From positions 1 through 58,749 of the forward strand of contig SECS01000018.1 in NCBI GenBank assembly GCA_004211435.1: 58,749 nucleotides of DNA. The letters run 5' to 3'. Positions 1 through 9,140 of the stretch are shown one piece after another. Below the pieces are notes generated by a model, which did not search any database, was not told where the DNA came from, and saw only the letters and a program-made list of their open reading frames with translations. The stretch is from Novosphingobium sp. (GTDB taxonomy: Bacteria > Pseudomonadota > Alphaproteobacteria > Sphingomonadales > Sphingomonadaceae). Position 1 is the first letter of the stretch. Each line of letters opens with the position of its first letter. Made by a program: the position numbers and the translations under genes.

Positions 1-124
1 GCCTATCGCTTGGCGCGCGGGACGGCAAGGCCGGGCGGTGATTGCACGGGATATCGTCGCATCGGCACTGGCACTCGTCAGGACCCGATGGCATGGTTTT
101 CGCGAAGGCAGGGGCGAGCAACGT

Positions 125-1780
125 ATGGAAGGCGAGGTCAGGGCCGGGCTCAAGGGCTTCCAGTGGCTGCAGCGCATGGTTATCGGCCTGTTCGTAGCCA
201 TGCTGCTAGCGGCGATCTTCGTGCCCATCTACACCGACGAGATCGGCTGGCGCCTGCAGGAGCGCGCCGCCTATGACGGCGTCGATAAACTCTTTACCCA
301 GCTCTGCGGCCCCGACACGCTCGCGCAGCCGCCGTTCTGGATGATGCCTGCGCGGTATTACTCGGCGGCTTTCAACTCGCTTTTCGACAGCCCGATCTAT
401 GTCCGGATATCCGGCATCCTCTACGCGCTGGTTTGGACTGCGATGGTGCTGGTCCTGGTCGGGCGATCGGCCCGCGACGCGCGCGAGCGGACTGCGCTCG
501 CGACGCTTGCGATCGGCTTCCTGAGCATTGGCACCCTGCCGTGGCTGCTGGTGATGAGCCGCCCAGAACAGCCGATCATGCTGGCCTGGACCGTGGCGCT
601 GCTCATGGTTCTGAGCGGCGCTAAGGTGAGCGCGGAAATGACGACGGGTCGTGCCTGGCGCCGTTCGCTAGCCATTCTTGCGCTCGCCCTGTTGGCGATG
701 AGCTATCACGTCAAAGGTGTGGCGACCGCCCCGCTGTTCCTCGTCTGCCTGCTGCTGGTGGCCAAAGGGCGCAAGGCAATCGTCCCGCGGCTGGTTTCTG
801 GTGGCATATTGGTGGCGTCGGGCGTTTGGGCTGGGCAGTATTGGGTCCACCGCTTTCTGTGCCCCGGCGATACTGCTGCGCGCGAATCCTTCCAAGCGAG
901 CGCCGGTGCCTCGATCGTAGCGGCAAACGATGTCTCGCAGATCCTGCCGCTGTTGGCCAAGGCCTTCGGCAATATCAGCCTGTTCCTCTATCCTGGCACG
1001 GTGGCGCCGCGCGCTCTGCCGATGGGCAATTGGCTGCCTTTGGACCAGATCAGCCGCGACGATTCCTTTACCGTGTTCCTCGTGATCGTGGCCCTCTGGA
1101 CGATCGCGATGATCGCCACGGTCTGGTGTCTGCTGCGCGCTGTTCGTCGCGCATGGCGCGAGCGACGCTTCGACGATCGCTCTCTGTTGGCTGGGGCGCT
1201 GTTGGCCATGTTCTTGGGCTGGAGCGCGATTGGCTTCACCGGCGTCTACGAAGCGACCTTCACCGTGCCGATGCTCACACTCGGGGTGGTGCTCGCGCTA
1301 TCGACGCACGACGGTGGCCCAGTTTTTGCCAAAGGTCTAGGTTGGGGCGCGGCTGGCGTCGGTCTCGCCGGCCTGGCCAGCATCGTCTTGGTCTTGGCAA
1401 TATACGGTGCTCCGCTCGTCGCAAGCGCGCGTGCTGGCGGTTATGTGCCGGGACAGCATTTGTCGATCACGCCCTTCGGCTATGAGGCCGTTCGGCGCGA
1501 TACGCTCGCCGCCGCACGCAAATGCGGCATAATCGATCCGACGGCGAGCCACGGTCTGCTCGTCGATGACCTCAGCTACTTTCCGCTGATGCACAGCCGC
1601 CTGCCCGATCACCGTGGTGGGCTCCTGCCGCCGGTGATTGTGACGCGCGATCCGATCGACTACCTGCGCGCGAACAAGTCCGACGGTATCGTATCGTGGT
1701 GCGCCGCGCTGCCGCCCGCGATGCAAGCCCGCGCCAAACGGGAGGGAAAGATGTGCTGCCTGGCGCCGTCCGACTTTTAG
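125..1780 (+). CDS. Polytopic membrane protein, possibly a GT-C type glycosyltransferase
   Basis: The product is about 551 residues with roughly ten hydrophobic segments, the first near residues 18-35, so it sits in the inner membrane. A TDE motif (residues 37-39) lies just after the first segment, where GT-C glycosyltransferases keep a catalytic acidic residue; that link is inference. A 120-residue soluble tail follows the last segment. I chose the ATG at 125 because the first membrane segment starts shortly after it, but the frame is open back to the window edge and a GTG at 38 is also possible. It faces gmk, with stops 4 bases apart. I do not recognise a named family. Confidence 0.6.
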   Translation: MEGEVRAGLKGFQWLQRMVIGLFVAMLLAAIFVPIYTDEIGWRLQERAAYDGVDKLFTQLCGPDTLAQPPFWMMPARYYSAAFNSLFDSPIYVRISGILYALVWTAMVLVLVGRSARDARERTALATLAIGFLSIGTLPWLLVMSRPEQPIMLAWTVALLMVLSGAKVSAEMTTGRAWRRSLAILALALLAMSYHVKGVATAPLFLVCLLLVAKGRKAIVPRLVSGGILVASGVWAGQYWVHRFLCPGDTAARESFQASAGASIVAANDVSQILPLLAKAFGNISLFLYPGTVAPRALPMGNWLPLDQISRDDSFTVFLVIVALWTIAMIATVWCLLRAVRRAWRERRFDDRSLLAGALLAMFLGWSAIGFTGVYEATFTVPMLTLGVVLALSTHDGGPVFAKGLGWGAAGVGLAGLASIVLVLAIYGAPLVASARAGGYVPGQHLSITPFGYEAVRRDTLAAARKCGIIDPTASHGLLVDDLSYFPLMHSRLPDHRGGLLPPVIVTRDPIDYLRANKSDGIVSWCAALPPAMQARAKREGKMCCLAPSDF

Positions 1781-1784
1781 CGGA

Positions 1785-2444
1785 TCAGGCCTCGGGTCGC
1801 ATCAGTTCGCGCACGAAGCCGATCAGCCCCGTCTGGCGCGCGCGGCTCAGGCGTTCTGCGGCGAGGATTTGCACGACTTTGTCGAAGCAGGTGTCGATGT
1901 CGTCGTTGACCACGACATAGTCGTAACCGTCCCAATGGCTGATCTCGGCCTGGGCGCGCGCCATGCGGCCGGCTATGACTTCGGCGCTGTCGGTGCCGCG
2001 TGCGGTCAGGCGGCGGCGCAACTCGTCGAGGCTGGGGGGCAGCAGGAAGACGCGGACGACGTCGGTTTCCGATTTCTGATAGAGCTGCTGGGTACCCTGC
2101 CAGTCGATGTCGAACAGAAAGTCACGGCCTTCCTTGAGGCCGGCCTTGATCTGCGACTTGGGGGTTCCATAGGAGTGGCCGAAGACGTGGGCCCATTCCA
2201 TGAAATGCCCGTCCTCGACCATCTGGTCGAACTGCTCCTGGGTCTTGAAGATGTAGTCCTTGCCGTCGATCTCGCCGGGGCGCGGCTGGCGCGTCGTTAC
2301 CGAGACCGACATGCCCATGCGTTCGTCATGCGCGAGCAGCTTGCGCGAGATGGTGGTCTTGCCCGCGCCCGACGGCGAAGACAGGATGAACATCAAGCCG
2401 CGCCGGTGCAGCGTGTCGTCGTGGGTTTCGGGAATCTGGGCCAT
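1785..2444 (-). CDS. gmk: Guanylate kinase
   Basis: This enzyme phosphorylates GMP to GDP with ATP in the cytoplasm and is essential for purine nucleotide supply. The 219-residue product carries the P-loop SGAGKTT near residues 25-31 and the GMP-binding region with TTRQPRPGE and the downstream GHSYGTPK segment, all typical of Gmk. Length fits the family, with a short N-terminal extension of about 17 residues before the conserved MFILSSPSG core, so a slightly later start cannot be excluded. It converges on the membrane-protein gene on its left and lies downstream of a small basic-protein gene on the same strand. Confidence 0.95.
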   Translation of the reverse strand: MAQIPETHDDTLHRRGLMFILSSPSGAGKTTISRKLLAHDERMGMSVSVTTRQPRPGEIDGKDYIFKTQEQFDQMVEDGHFMEWAHVFGHSYGTPKSQIKAGLKEGRDFLFDIDWQGTQQLYQKSETDVVRVFLLPPSLDELRRRLTARGTDSAEVIAGRMARAQAEISHWDGYDYVVVNDDIDTCFDKVVQILAAERLSRARQTGLIGFVRELMRPEA

Positions 2445-2509
2445 GGCCGCTGATGCCGATAGCCGGCCCGCAAATCAAGTGACGGCGCGACGGCCGAAGT
2501 GCGAGAGGG

Positions 2510-2923
2510 TCAGCCCTTCTTGGCTTGATCGTCGACTTCTGCGGCGCCTTCGGCCGCGGCCTTGCGCTGCTTGCCATGGTCGTAGAGCGTCTTGGCGAGC
2601 AGTCCTCCCCCTATCAACAGGGCGCCGGGCACCGAGCGCGTAGCAATCCGCGCCACGGCCGTGCCGAGCAGCGTTTGCGTCATGCTGCGGCCCTTGACGA
2701 TGTTCTTGGCCTTGTCGGGGGAATATTTCACGCCGAGCAGGGTGCGCTCGACCATATGGCGCAGCAGCCGCCCGCCGCCGCGCAGCGCGACGTCGGCGAT
2801 GATGATATTGGTCATCGGATTGGGGCTGGGGCCTTTTTCGAGCGCGGCCTCTGCCTTCTTGGCGGTTGTGGTTACGGCCTTGCCGATCTTCTTCACGCCC
2901 GACTTCGCCCTACCAGTGGCCAT
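2510..2923 (-). CDS. Small basic protein of unknown function
   Basis: The 137-residue product is rich in Lys and Ala at both ends. A Lys/Ala-rich N-terminal 30 residues resembles a flexible or nucleic-acid-contacting tail. The centre (about residues 40-110) has moderately hydrophobic stretches including PGALLIGGGLLAKTLYDHG, which could be one membrane-associated helix. There is no signal peptide and no motif I recognise. An ATG at 2923 is preceded by a GAGG-like ribosome site. The gene lies between sspB and gmk on the same strand and may share their transcript. Confidence 0.6.
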   Translation of the reverse strand: MATGRAKSGVKKIGKAVTTTAKKAEAALEKGPSPNPMTNIIIADVALRGGGRLLRHMVERTLLGVKYSPDKAKNIVKGRSMTQTLLGTAVARIATRSVPGALLIGGGLLAKTLYDHGKQRKAAAEGAAEVDDQAKKG

Positions 2924-2953
2924 CGCACCCTCGCTTGCGGGGCGGATGGCCCC

Positions 2954-3457
2954 TTATTTCTTTCGGCCGAAATCGACCGATACGACGTTCGATCCGTCAT
3001 CAGCAGGGGTAACGCGCGGTGCGGACTCGCGTTCCAGCGAATCGTTCTCCGCATCGTCGTGCGGCTCGGGTTCCATCTGCGAGCCAACTGCCTGGAATTG
3101 CAGGCCGAAATCGACCGCTGGGTCGACGAAGGCGGTGATAGCGCCGAAGGGCACGACGAGCTTAGCGGGCACCTGGTTGAAGCTGAGGCCGACCGAGAAC
3201 AGCGTCTCCTCGACGCTCAGCTCCCAGAACTTGTTCTGGAGCACGATCGTCATCTCGTCAGGGAAGCGTTCCTTGAGATGCGCCGGGATCGACACGCCGG
3301 GCGCGCCGGTCTTGAAGGTGATGTAAAAGTGATGGTTGCCAGGCAGCACGCTGCCGCCCGCCTCGACCTGGCCGAGAACGCGGCCGACTACGGCGCGCAG
3401 CGCTTCCTGCACGATCTCGTCGTAGGGGATCAGGCTGTCGGGTACTTGGTCAGTCAT
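2954..3457 (-). CDS. sspB: SspB-family ClpXP adaptor protein (alpha type)
   Basis: SspB proteins tether ssrA-tagged substrates to ClpX for ClpXP degradation. The 167-residue product matches the alphaproteobacterial SspB layout: an N-terminal substrate-binding beta domain with HFYITFKT and the IPAHLKERFPDEM segment followed by LQNKFWEL, then a polar, acidic linker and a short C-terminal tail (VVSVDFGRKK) corresponding to the ClpX-docking peptide. The ATG at 3457 was preferred to a start 20 codons earlier because conserved sequence begins just after it. The gene is divergent from hisB. Confidence 0.88.
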   Translation of the reverse strand: MTDQVPDSLIPYDEIVQEALRAVVGRVLGQVEAGGSVLPGNHHFYITFKTGAPGVSIPAHLKERFPDEMTIVLQNKFWELSVEETLFSVGLSFNQVPAKLVVPFGAITAFVDPAVDFGLQFQAVGSQMEPEPHDDAENDSLERESAPRVTPADDGSNVVSVDFGRKK

Positions 3458-3526
3458 CGCCATCCAAGTGGCCTTCCCGGCGCCATGGGTCAAGTCCCGC
3501 GTCGGCGGCGGCCTCACGGGTTTGGA

Positions 3527-3554
3527 TTGATTCCCACGCTCTCGTCACTATAGG
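3527..3554 (+). promoter_or_regulatory. Candidate promoter of the his operon
   Basis: TTGATT at 3527-3532 and TATAGG at 3549-3554 are separated by 16 bases, a fair match to a housekeeping -35/-10 pair. The predicted transcription start falls near 3561, only about three bases before the hisB ATG at 3564, and there is no Shine-Dalgarno sequence in between. If correct, hisB would be read from an almost leaderless mRNA. This is read by eye only. Confidence 0.4.
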
Positions 3555-3563
3555 CCGGCGCCT

Positions 3564-4181
3564 ATGGCAACAGCGCGCATCGCCCGGATCAGTCGCAAGA
3601 CTCACGAGACCGATATCCAGGTCGAGATCAATCTCGACGGGACCGGCGCCTACGACGTGTCGACCGGCATCGGCTTCCTCGATCACATGATCGAGCAGTT
3701 CTCGCGCCACTCGCTAATCGACATCACCTGCAAGATCGTCGGCGATCTGCATGTCGACCAGCATCACACCACCGAAGACAGCGCGATCGCGATCGGCCAG
3801 TGCATCAGCGAGGCGCTTGGCGACAAGGCCGGCATCGGCCGCTACGGCCAGGCCTATTCGCCGATGGACGAGGCGCTGGCGCGTGTCGCGCTCGACATCT
3901 CGGGCCGTCCCTGGCTCGTGTGGAAGGCGTCGTTCAGCCAGCCGCGGCTAGGCGAGATGGACACCGAACTGTTCGAGCACTGGTTCCAGTCGATCGCGCA
4001 GGCCGTGGGCATCACGCTGCACATCGAGTGCCTCTACGGTCAGAACAACCACCACATCATCGAAGGCATCTTCAAGGGCTTCGCCCGCGCCATGCGGCAG
4101 GCGGTCGAGCCCGACCTGCGCAAGGGCGGGGCGATCCCCTCGACCAAGGGCATTCTCGGCAAGGGTGGCCTGAATGGCTGA
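3564..4181 (+). CDS. hisB: Imidazoleglycerol-phosphate dehydratase
   Basis: HisB catalyses the seventh step of histidine synthesis, dehydrating imidazole-glycerol phosphate to imidazole-acetol phosphate using two manganese ions. The 205-residue product is the monofunctional form. It shows the duplicated metal-binding motifs: [14 protein letters not shown] in the first half and [16 protein letters not shown] in the second. It is the first gene of the his run and overlaps hisH by eight bases, indicating co-transcription and translational coupling. There is no recognisable ribosome site before its ATG. Confidence 0.97.
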   Translation: MATARIARISRKTHETDIQVEINLDGTGAYDVSTGIGFLDHMIEQFSRHSLIDITCKIVGDLHVDQHHTTEDSAIAIGQCISEALGDKAGIGRYGQAYSPMDEALARVALDISGRPWLVWKASFSQPRLGEMDTELFEHWFQSIAQAVGITLHIECLYGQNNHHIIEGIFKGFARAMRQAVEPDLRKGGAIPSTKGILGKGGLNG

Positions 4182-4797
4182 GGTGCTCGCGCTCGTCGAT
4201 TACGGCGCGGGCAACCTGCATTCGGTCGCGAACGCGCTCAAGGCAGCCGGCGCCGAGGGCGTCACGGTTACCTCGGACCCCGACGTCGTGCGCGCCGCCG
4301 ATCGCATCGTCCTGCCCGGCGTCGGCAGCTTCCGCGCCTGTGTCGAGGGGCTGCTGGGTATTCCGCATCTGGTCGAATCGATGACCGAGCGCGTCCAGGT
4401 CGGCGGCGCGCCGTTCCTCGGCATCTGCGTCGGCATGCAACTGCTCGCGACGCGCGGGGTCGAGCACGGCGTGACCGAAGGCCTCAACTGGATCGAGGGC
4501 GAGGTGCGGCGCATCGAGGTCACCGATCCGGCGATCAAGATCCCGCACATGGGCTGGAACGACGTCGCCGTGCCGCCGCACGCGGACGGTCTGATCGAGC
4601 CGGGCGAAGCCTATTTCCTGCACTCGTATCATTTCGTGCCTGACGCCGGTCACGACGTCGCGGCGATGACCGACCACGGCGGTGGGATCGTCGCCGCGGT
4701 CGCGCGCGACAACGTCGTCGGCGTGCAGTTCCATCCCGAAAAGAGCCAGGCTTTCGGCCTCGCGCTCCTGTCACGTTTCCTGGAGTGGCGCCCTTGA
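4174..4797 (+). CDS. hisH: Imidazole glycerol phosphate synthase, glutamine amidotransferase subunit
   Basis: HisH releases ammonia from glutamine and passes it to HisF, the cyclase subunit, in the fifth step of histidine synthesis. The 207-residue product carries the class I amidotransferase triad: the nucleophile Cys85 in GICVGMQL, and His187 and Glu189 in QFHPEKS. Length is normal. It overlaps hisB and is followed by hisA after 13 bases. HisF, its partner, is encoded two genes downstream. Confidence 0.97.
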   Translation: MAEVLALVDYGAGNLHSVANALKAAGAEGVTVTSDPDVVRAADRIVLPGVGSFRACVEGLLGIPHLVESMTERVQVGGAPFLGICVGMQLLATRGVEHGVTEGLNWIEGEVRRIEVTDPAIKIPHMGWNDVAVPPHADGLIEPGEAYFLHSYHFVPDAGHDVAAMTDHGGGIVAAVARDNVVGVQFHPEKSQAFGLALLSRFLEWRP

Positions 4798-4810
4798 TTG
4801 GAGATTTGGC

Positions 4811-5539
4811 TTGATCGTATTTCCCGCCATCGACTTGAAGCAGGGCCAGGTCGTCCGCCTGGCCGAAGGCGACATGGATCGCGCCACGGTCTACGGCGAC
4901 AACCCTGCCGCCCAGGCCGTGCTCTTCGCCGAGCAGGGATCGCAATACCTCCACGTCGTGGATCTCGACGGCTCCTTCGCGGGCCGGGCGGAGAACAAGG
5001 GCGCGGTCGAGGCGATCCTCGAAGCCTTCGACGGTCATGTCCAGCTTGGCGGCGGTATCCGCACGCGCGAGGCGGTGGACGGCTGGTTCGATCTGGGCGT
5101 GTCGCGCATCGTCATGGGCACGGCCGCGCTCAAGGATCCCGAATTCGTCAAGGACATGGCCAAGGCCTATCCCGGCGGCATCGTCGTCGCGGTCGACGCG
5201 CGCGACGGCATGGTCGCGACCGAGGGCTGGGCCGAGGTCTCCGACGTCTCGATCGTCGACATGGCGCGCCGCTTCGAGGACGCCGGCGTCGCCAGCCTGC
5301 TGTTCACCGACATCGGCCGCGACGGCATGCTCAAGGGCTGCAACATCGACGCGACGGTCGATCTCGCGCGCCGTACCGACCTGCCGGTGATCGCCAGTGG
5401 CGGGGTGAAGGGTCTCGACGACATCCGCCTGCTCGCGGTCCATGCCAACGACGGGATCGAGGGCGTGATTACCGGGCGGGCGCTGTTCGAAGGCCGGCTC
5501 GATCTGGCGGCGGCGATCGCCATGGCCAACAAGCAGTGA
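4811..5539 (+). CDS. hisA: ProFAR isomerase (HisA), TTG start
   Basis: HisA isomerises ProFAR to PRFAR, the fourth step of histidine synthesis. The 242-residue product is a half-barrel-duplicated TIM barrel that starts directly with [16 protein letters not shown], in which the Asp at position 8 is the catalytic base. VVAVDARDG in the second half carries the matching catalytic Asp. The TTG at 4811 is chosen because GGAG lies at 4800-4803, seven bases upstream, and conserved sequence starts with the next codon; the longer reading frame upstream lies inside hisH. Its stop overlaps the hisF start. Confidence 0.95.
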   Translation: MIVFPAIDLKQGQVVRLAEGDMDRATVYGDNPAAQAVLFAEQGSQYLHVVDLDGSFAGRAENKGAVEAILEAFDGHVQLGGGIRTREAVDGWFDLGVSRIVMGTAALKDPEFVKDMAKAYPGGIVVAVDARDGMVATEGWAEVSDVSIVDMARRFEDAGVASLLFTDIGRDGMLKGCNIDATVDLARRTDLPVIASGGVKGLDDIRLLAVHANDGIEGVITGRALFEGRLDLAAAIAMANKQ

Positions 5540-6294
5540 CCGTCCGTGTCCGCGTCATCCCCTGCCTCGACGTCCGCGACGGGCGTGTGGTCAAAGGCGT
5601 GAACTTCGTCGACCTGCGCGATGCCGGCGATCCGGTCGAGCAGGCGAAGACCTATGACGCGGCCGGGGCGGACGAGCTCTGCTTCCTCGACATTTCGGCC
5701 AGCCACGAAGGCCGCGGCACTCTGCTCGACGTCGTGCGCCGCACAGCGGAAGTCTGCTTCATGCCGCTGACCGTGGGCGGCGGTGTCCGCTCGGCCGACG
5801 ATGCGCGGGCGCTGCTGCTCGCCGGGGCGGACAAGGTCGCGGTCAATTCGGCGGCCGTTTCGCGGCCCGAGGTCGTGTCGGACATCGCCGAGAAGTTCGG
5901 TAGCCAGTGCATCGTCGCTTCGGTCGACGCGCGGCGCAAGGATGGCCGCTGGGAAATCTTCACCCACGGCGGCCGCAAGGAAACCGGTATCGATGCGATC
6001 GCGCATGCGGTGCGGCTCGCGGAATTGGGTGCGGGCGAACTGCTCGTCACCTCGATGGACGGGGATGGTACGAAGGCCGGCTACGATCTCGAACTGACGC
6101 GCGCGATCGCCGATGCCGTGTCGGTGCCGGTGATCGCGAGCGGCGGCGTCGGTACGCTCGACCACCTGGTCGAGGGCGTGACGCAGGGCCATGCCAGCGC
6201 CGTGTTGGCGGCCTCGATCTTCCACTTCGGCCAGCACACGGTGGCCGAAGCTCACGCCGCCCTGCGCGCTGCCGGACTGCCCGCGCGCGGATGA
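5536..6294 (+). CDS. hisF: Imidazole glycerol phosphate synthase, cyclase subunit
   Basis: HisF uses ammonia from HisH to convert PRFAR to imidazole-glycerol phosphate and AICAR. The 252-residue barrel opens with [18 protein letters not shown], where the Asp is catalytic, and contains the second catalytic Asp in [16 protein letters not shown]. The GTG at 5536 overlaps the hisA stop as GTGA, and conserved residues follow within a few codons, so this start is well supported. The fused longer frame that extends upstream belongs to hisA territory and is not real. Confidence 0.96.
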   Translation: MTVRVRVIPCLDVRDGRVVKGVNFVDLRDAGDPVEQAKTYDAAGADELCFLDISASHEGRGTLLDVVRRTAEVCFMPLTVGGGVRSADDARALLLAGADKVAVNSAAVSRPEVVSDIAEKFGSQCIVASVDARRKDGRWEIFTHGGRKETGIDAIAHAVRLAELGAGELLVTSMDGDGTKAGYDLELTRAIADAVSVPVIASGGVGTLDHLVEGVTQGHASAVLAASIFHFGQHTVAEAHAALRAAGLPARG

Positions 6295-6411
6295 ACTGTC
6301 GGCAGGGCTTACAGCCGGCTACCGATCACCCTTTGCGTTAACCATCAAAGGTCGCGGTTTTCCGCCTGTTTGCACGGTTGGCTCGAAGCTTGCGTTAACA
6401 ACCGTGTGGGT

Positions 6412-6579
6412 ATGATCCGAACCTTGGGTATCTCGGCCGTCGCCAGTCTTCTGCTGGCGGGGCCGGCTCATGCCGCGGGCTCGATCCAATTGCCTGATCC
6501 CTCGGGCATCACGCTGTTCTCGCTCGGCATTGCGGGTCTGCTGATCGGCCGGCACTTCGCGGGCAAGCGCCGCGACTGA
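6412..6579 (+). CDS. Mini secreted protein with PEP-CTERM-like tail
   Basis: This 55-residue product has an N-terminal signal peptide (MIRTLGISAVASLLLAGPAHA, cut expected near residue 22), then a Pro-x-Pro motif (LPDPSG), a single hydrophobic helix (ITLFSLGIAGLLIG) and a basic end (KRRD). That tripartite tail looks like a PEP-CTERM sorting signal of the kind recognised by exosortases, although it has PDP instead of PEP. After signal cleavage almost nothing but the sorting signal would be left. It sits between hisF and hisE on the same strand. Family assignment is by eye; function is unknown. Confidence 0.6.
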   Translation: MIRTLGISAVASLLLAGPAHAAGSIQLPDPSGITLFSLGIAGLLIGRHFAGKRRD

Positions 6580-6621
6580 AGCCGGCTTGACCGCGCGCCG
6601 CCGCCGCCGCATGGCTTGGCG

Positions 6622-6942
6622 ATGGCCGATGATACCCTGTCCCGCCTCGAAGCCGTGATCGCCGCGCGCCGCGATGCCGATCCCGATTCCAGCTATGTCG
6701 CCAAGCTCAACGCCAAGGGTCTCAAGAAGATCGCGCAGAAGCTGGGCGAGGAAGCGACCGAGACGGTGATCGCCGCGCTGGTCGAGGATCGCCAGGCGCT
6801 GGTGGGTGAGGCGGCCGACCTGCTGTTCCATCTCGTCGTCCTGCTGAATGCCAAGCAGGTGCCGCTCGCCGAGGTCTTCGCCGAACTCGAGCGCCGCGAG
6901 GGCACGTCGGGGATCGCCGAGAAGGCCTCACGCACGTCCTGA
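6622..6942 (+). CDS. hisE: Phosphoribosyl-ATP pyrophosphatase
   Basis: HisE hydrolyses phosphoribosyl-ATP to phosphoribosyl-AMP, the second step of histidine synthesis. The 106-residue product is the stand-alone form, with the all-alpha MazG-like core: KGLKKIAQKLGEEATETVIAA and the EAADLLFHLVVLL segment that supply the acidic magnesium ligands. The ATG at 6622 is preferred to a TTG two codons earlier. It follows the his genes after a gap holding the small PEP-CTERM-like ORF, and is ten bases upstream of a HIT gene. Confidence 0.95.
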   Translation: MADDTLSRLEAVIAARRDADPDSSYVAKLNAKGLKKIAQKLGEEATETVIAALVEDRQALVGEAADLLFHLVVLLNAKQVPLAEVFAELERREGTSGIAEKASRTS

Positions 6943-6952
6943 GGGAGTTTCC

Positions 6953-7330
6953 ATGCCGATAGATCCGCGTCTGCCCTACGACGAGAACAACGTCTTCGCG
7001 AAGATCCTTCGTGGGGAAATTCCCAGCAAGAAGGTCTACGAGGACGATTTCGCGTTCGCCTTCCACGACATCAACCCGCAGGCGCCAGTCCACGTCCTGG
7101 TGATCCCCAAGGCGGCCTACGTGTCGTGGGACGATTTCACCCTGAAGGCGTCGGACGCCGAGATCGCCGGTTTTACCCGTGCGGTGGGCAGGGTCACGCG
7201 CGAACTCGAGCTCGATCAGCCCGGTTACCGGCTGATGGTCAACATGGGCGGGCACGGACACCAGGAGGTTCCGCACCTCCACGTCCACATCTTCGGCGGT
7301 CGCCAGTTTCGGGTGATGATCGGGGATTGA
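6953..7330 (+). CDS. HIT-family purine nucleoside phosphoramidase
   Basis: HIT proteins of the HinT branch hydrolyse AMP-linked substrates such as adenosine phosphoramidates. The 125-residue product has the signature HLHVH (His108, His110, His112) followed by IFGGRQ, the usual HinT end. The start at 6953 is backed by a GAGGGA-like ribosome site; earlier codons in the frame lie inside hisE. Linkage of a HinT gene after hisE is common in alphaproteobacteria. A 7-bp GC-rich stem (7348-7367) follows the gene and may act as a weak terminator. Confidence 0.92.
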   Translation: MPIDPRLPYDENNVFAKILRGEIPSKKVYEDDFAFAFHDINPQAPVHVLVIPKAAYVSWDDFTLKASDAEIAGFTRAVGRVTRELELDQPGYRLMVNMGGHGHQEVPHLHVHIFGGRQFRVMIGD

Positions 7331-7347
7331 TCGTCCCGTCGGGGCCT

Positions 7348-7367
7348 TCGGCGGGTCGATCCGCCGA
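7348..7367 (+). terminator. GC-rich hairpin after the HIT gene
   Basis: TCGGCGG at 7348-7354 and CCGCCGA at 7361-7367 form a perfect 7-bp stem around a 6-base loop, 17 bases after the stop codon. No T-tract follows, so it may only protect the transcript end or act as a weak boundary between the his run and the tol run. Confidence 0.35.
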
Positions 7368-7445
7368 CCAATCGTGCCTGATTTGCTTCCGGACGACCGC
7401 CATGGGTTGCCCTGGGAGTCACCCGCCGTCTAAACGGTTCGTCGC

Positions 7446-7919
7446 ATGACGTCGCTCCCCGAACCGACCAGCGGCCGTTTCGACGGACCCGTGCACCGCT
7501 TCGCGGTGCGCGCCTACTTCGAGGACACCGATCTCTCGGGCGTCGTCTACCACGCCAACTACCTGCGCTGGTTCGAGCGCGCGCGCTCCGACATGTTGCG
7601 CCTGCTCGGTATCGACCAGCGCGCCGCGCATGAGGCGGGCGAGGGTGCCTATGCCGTCGCCGACCTGTCGATCCGCTACCTTTCGCCCGCGCGGCTCGAC
7701 GACGCCGTGCTGATCGAGACCCGCGCCGAAGAACTGCGCAAGGCCAGTTGCCGCATGCACCAGCTGGCTTGGCGGGGCGACCTGCTGCTCAGCGAGGCGC
7801 GGCTGCGCGTCGCCTTCGTCAGCCCTTCGGGGCGGCCGCGCGCGCAACCTTCCGACTGGCTCGATGCTTTCGCCTCCATCCTTTCCGCTCCCGAACCCGC
7901 TTCCGAAGGACCCCAATGA
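7446..7919 (+). CDS. ybgC: Tol-Pal associated acyl-CoA thioesterase
   Basis: YbgC is a cytoplasmic hotdog-fold thioesterase encoded with the Tol-Pal genes. The 157-residue product contains the family motif EDTDLSGVVYHANYLRW at about residues 26-42, with the catalytic Asp in DTD. It is the first gene of ybgC-tolQ-tolR-tolA-tolB-pal and overlaps tolQ by four bases (ATGA). A weak promoter-like pair, TTGCCC at 7407-7412 and TAAACG near 7431, precedes it; this would again leave a very short leader. Confidence 0.93.
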   Translation: MTSLPEPTSGRFDGPVHRFAVRAYFEDTDLSGVVYHANYLRWFERARSDMLRLLGIDQRAAHEAGEGAYAVADLSIRYLSPARLDDAVLIETRAEELRKASCRMHQLAWRGDLLLSEARLRVAFVSPSGRPRAQPSDWLDAFASILSAPEPASEGPQ

Positions 7920-8641
7920 CGATCCTTTCCCTTCTTGCCGCCGCCACGACCACGGCCGTCGATGCCGCGGCCGGCGCGCCGACGCGGCTCAATCCGGTCA
8001 AGCTGTTCCTTGATGCCGATCTCGTCGTGCAGGTGGTGATGATCGGCCTGATCCTCGCCTCGGTGTGGGTCTGGATGATCATCGTCGGCTTCTCGCTGCG
8101 CATGGGCAACGTGCGCCGACGTTCTGCCGCCTATGAGGAGGATTTCTGGAAAGCGCGCGATTTCGAGGCGTTCCAGAACGAACGCGGACGTGGCGACGTG
8201 CCTTCTGCCAAGATCGCCGCGGCGGGCTTTGCCGAATGGAAGCGCTCGGCCACGGGCAAGTCCGTCGATCGCGAGGGTGCCCGCCAGCGGCTGACCCTGG
8301 CGATCGATTCCGCCGTGGCGCAGGAGGCGGACAATCTGGCCAACAGGTTGAACTTCCTTGCGACCGTCGGCTCGGTCGCGCCCTTCGTCGGTCTCTTCGG
8401 CACGGTCTGGGGCATCATGAACAGCTTCTTCCAGATCGGTCAGCAGCAGAATTCCTCGCTCGCGGTCGTGGCACCGGGCATTTCGGAAGCGCTGTTCGCC
8501 ACGGCGATCGGCCTTTTCGCGGCGATCCCGGCGGTCATCGCCTACAACCGCTTCTCGCACCGCGTGAACGGCTTCGAGGCCAGCCTTCAGCGCTTCGGCG
8601 ATCGCTTCCACGCCAGCCTCAGCCGTCAGCTGGAGGGCTGA
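7916..8641 (+). CDS. tolQ: Tol-Pal system proton channel subunit TolQ
   Basis: TolQ and TolR form the inner-membrane proton channel that energises TolA during outer-membrane constriction at division. The 241-residue product shows the three membrane helices expected: near residues 37-60, and a closely spaced pair in the second half (FLATVGSVAPFVGLFGTVWG and the LFATAIGLFAAIPAVIAYN region). The start is fixed by the ATGA overlap with ybgC. tolR follows after three bases. Confidence 0.96.
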   Translation: MTILSLLAAATTTAVDAAAGAPTRLNPVKLFLDADLVVQVVMIGLILASVWVWMIIVGFSLRMGNVRRRSAAYEEDFWKARDFEAFQNERGRGDVPSAKIAAAGFAEWKRSATGKSVDREGARQRLTLAIDSAVAQEADNLANRLNFLATVGSVAPFVGLFGTVWGIMNSFFQIGQQQNSSLAVVAPGISEALFATAIGLFAAIPAVIAYNRFSHRVNGFEASLQRFGDRFHASLSRQLEG

Positions 8642-8644
8642 GGC

Positions 8645-9130
<486 letters not shown>

Positions 9131-9140
9131 CGGTTTGACG

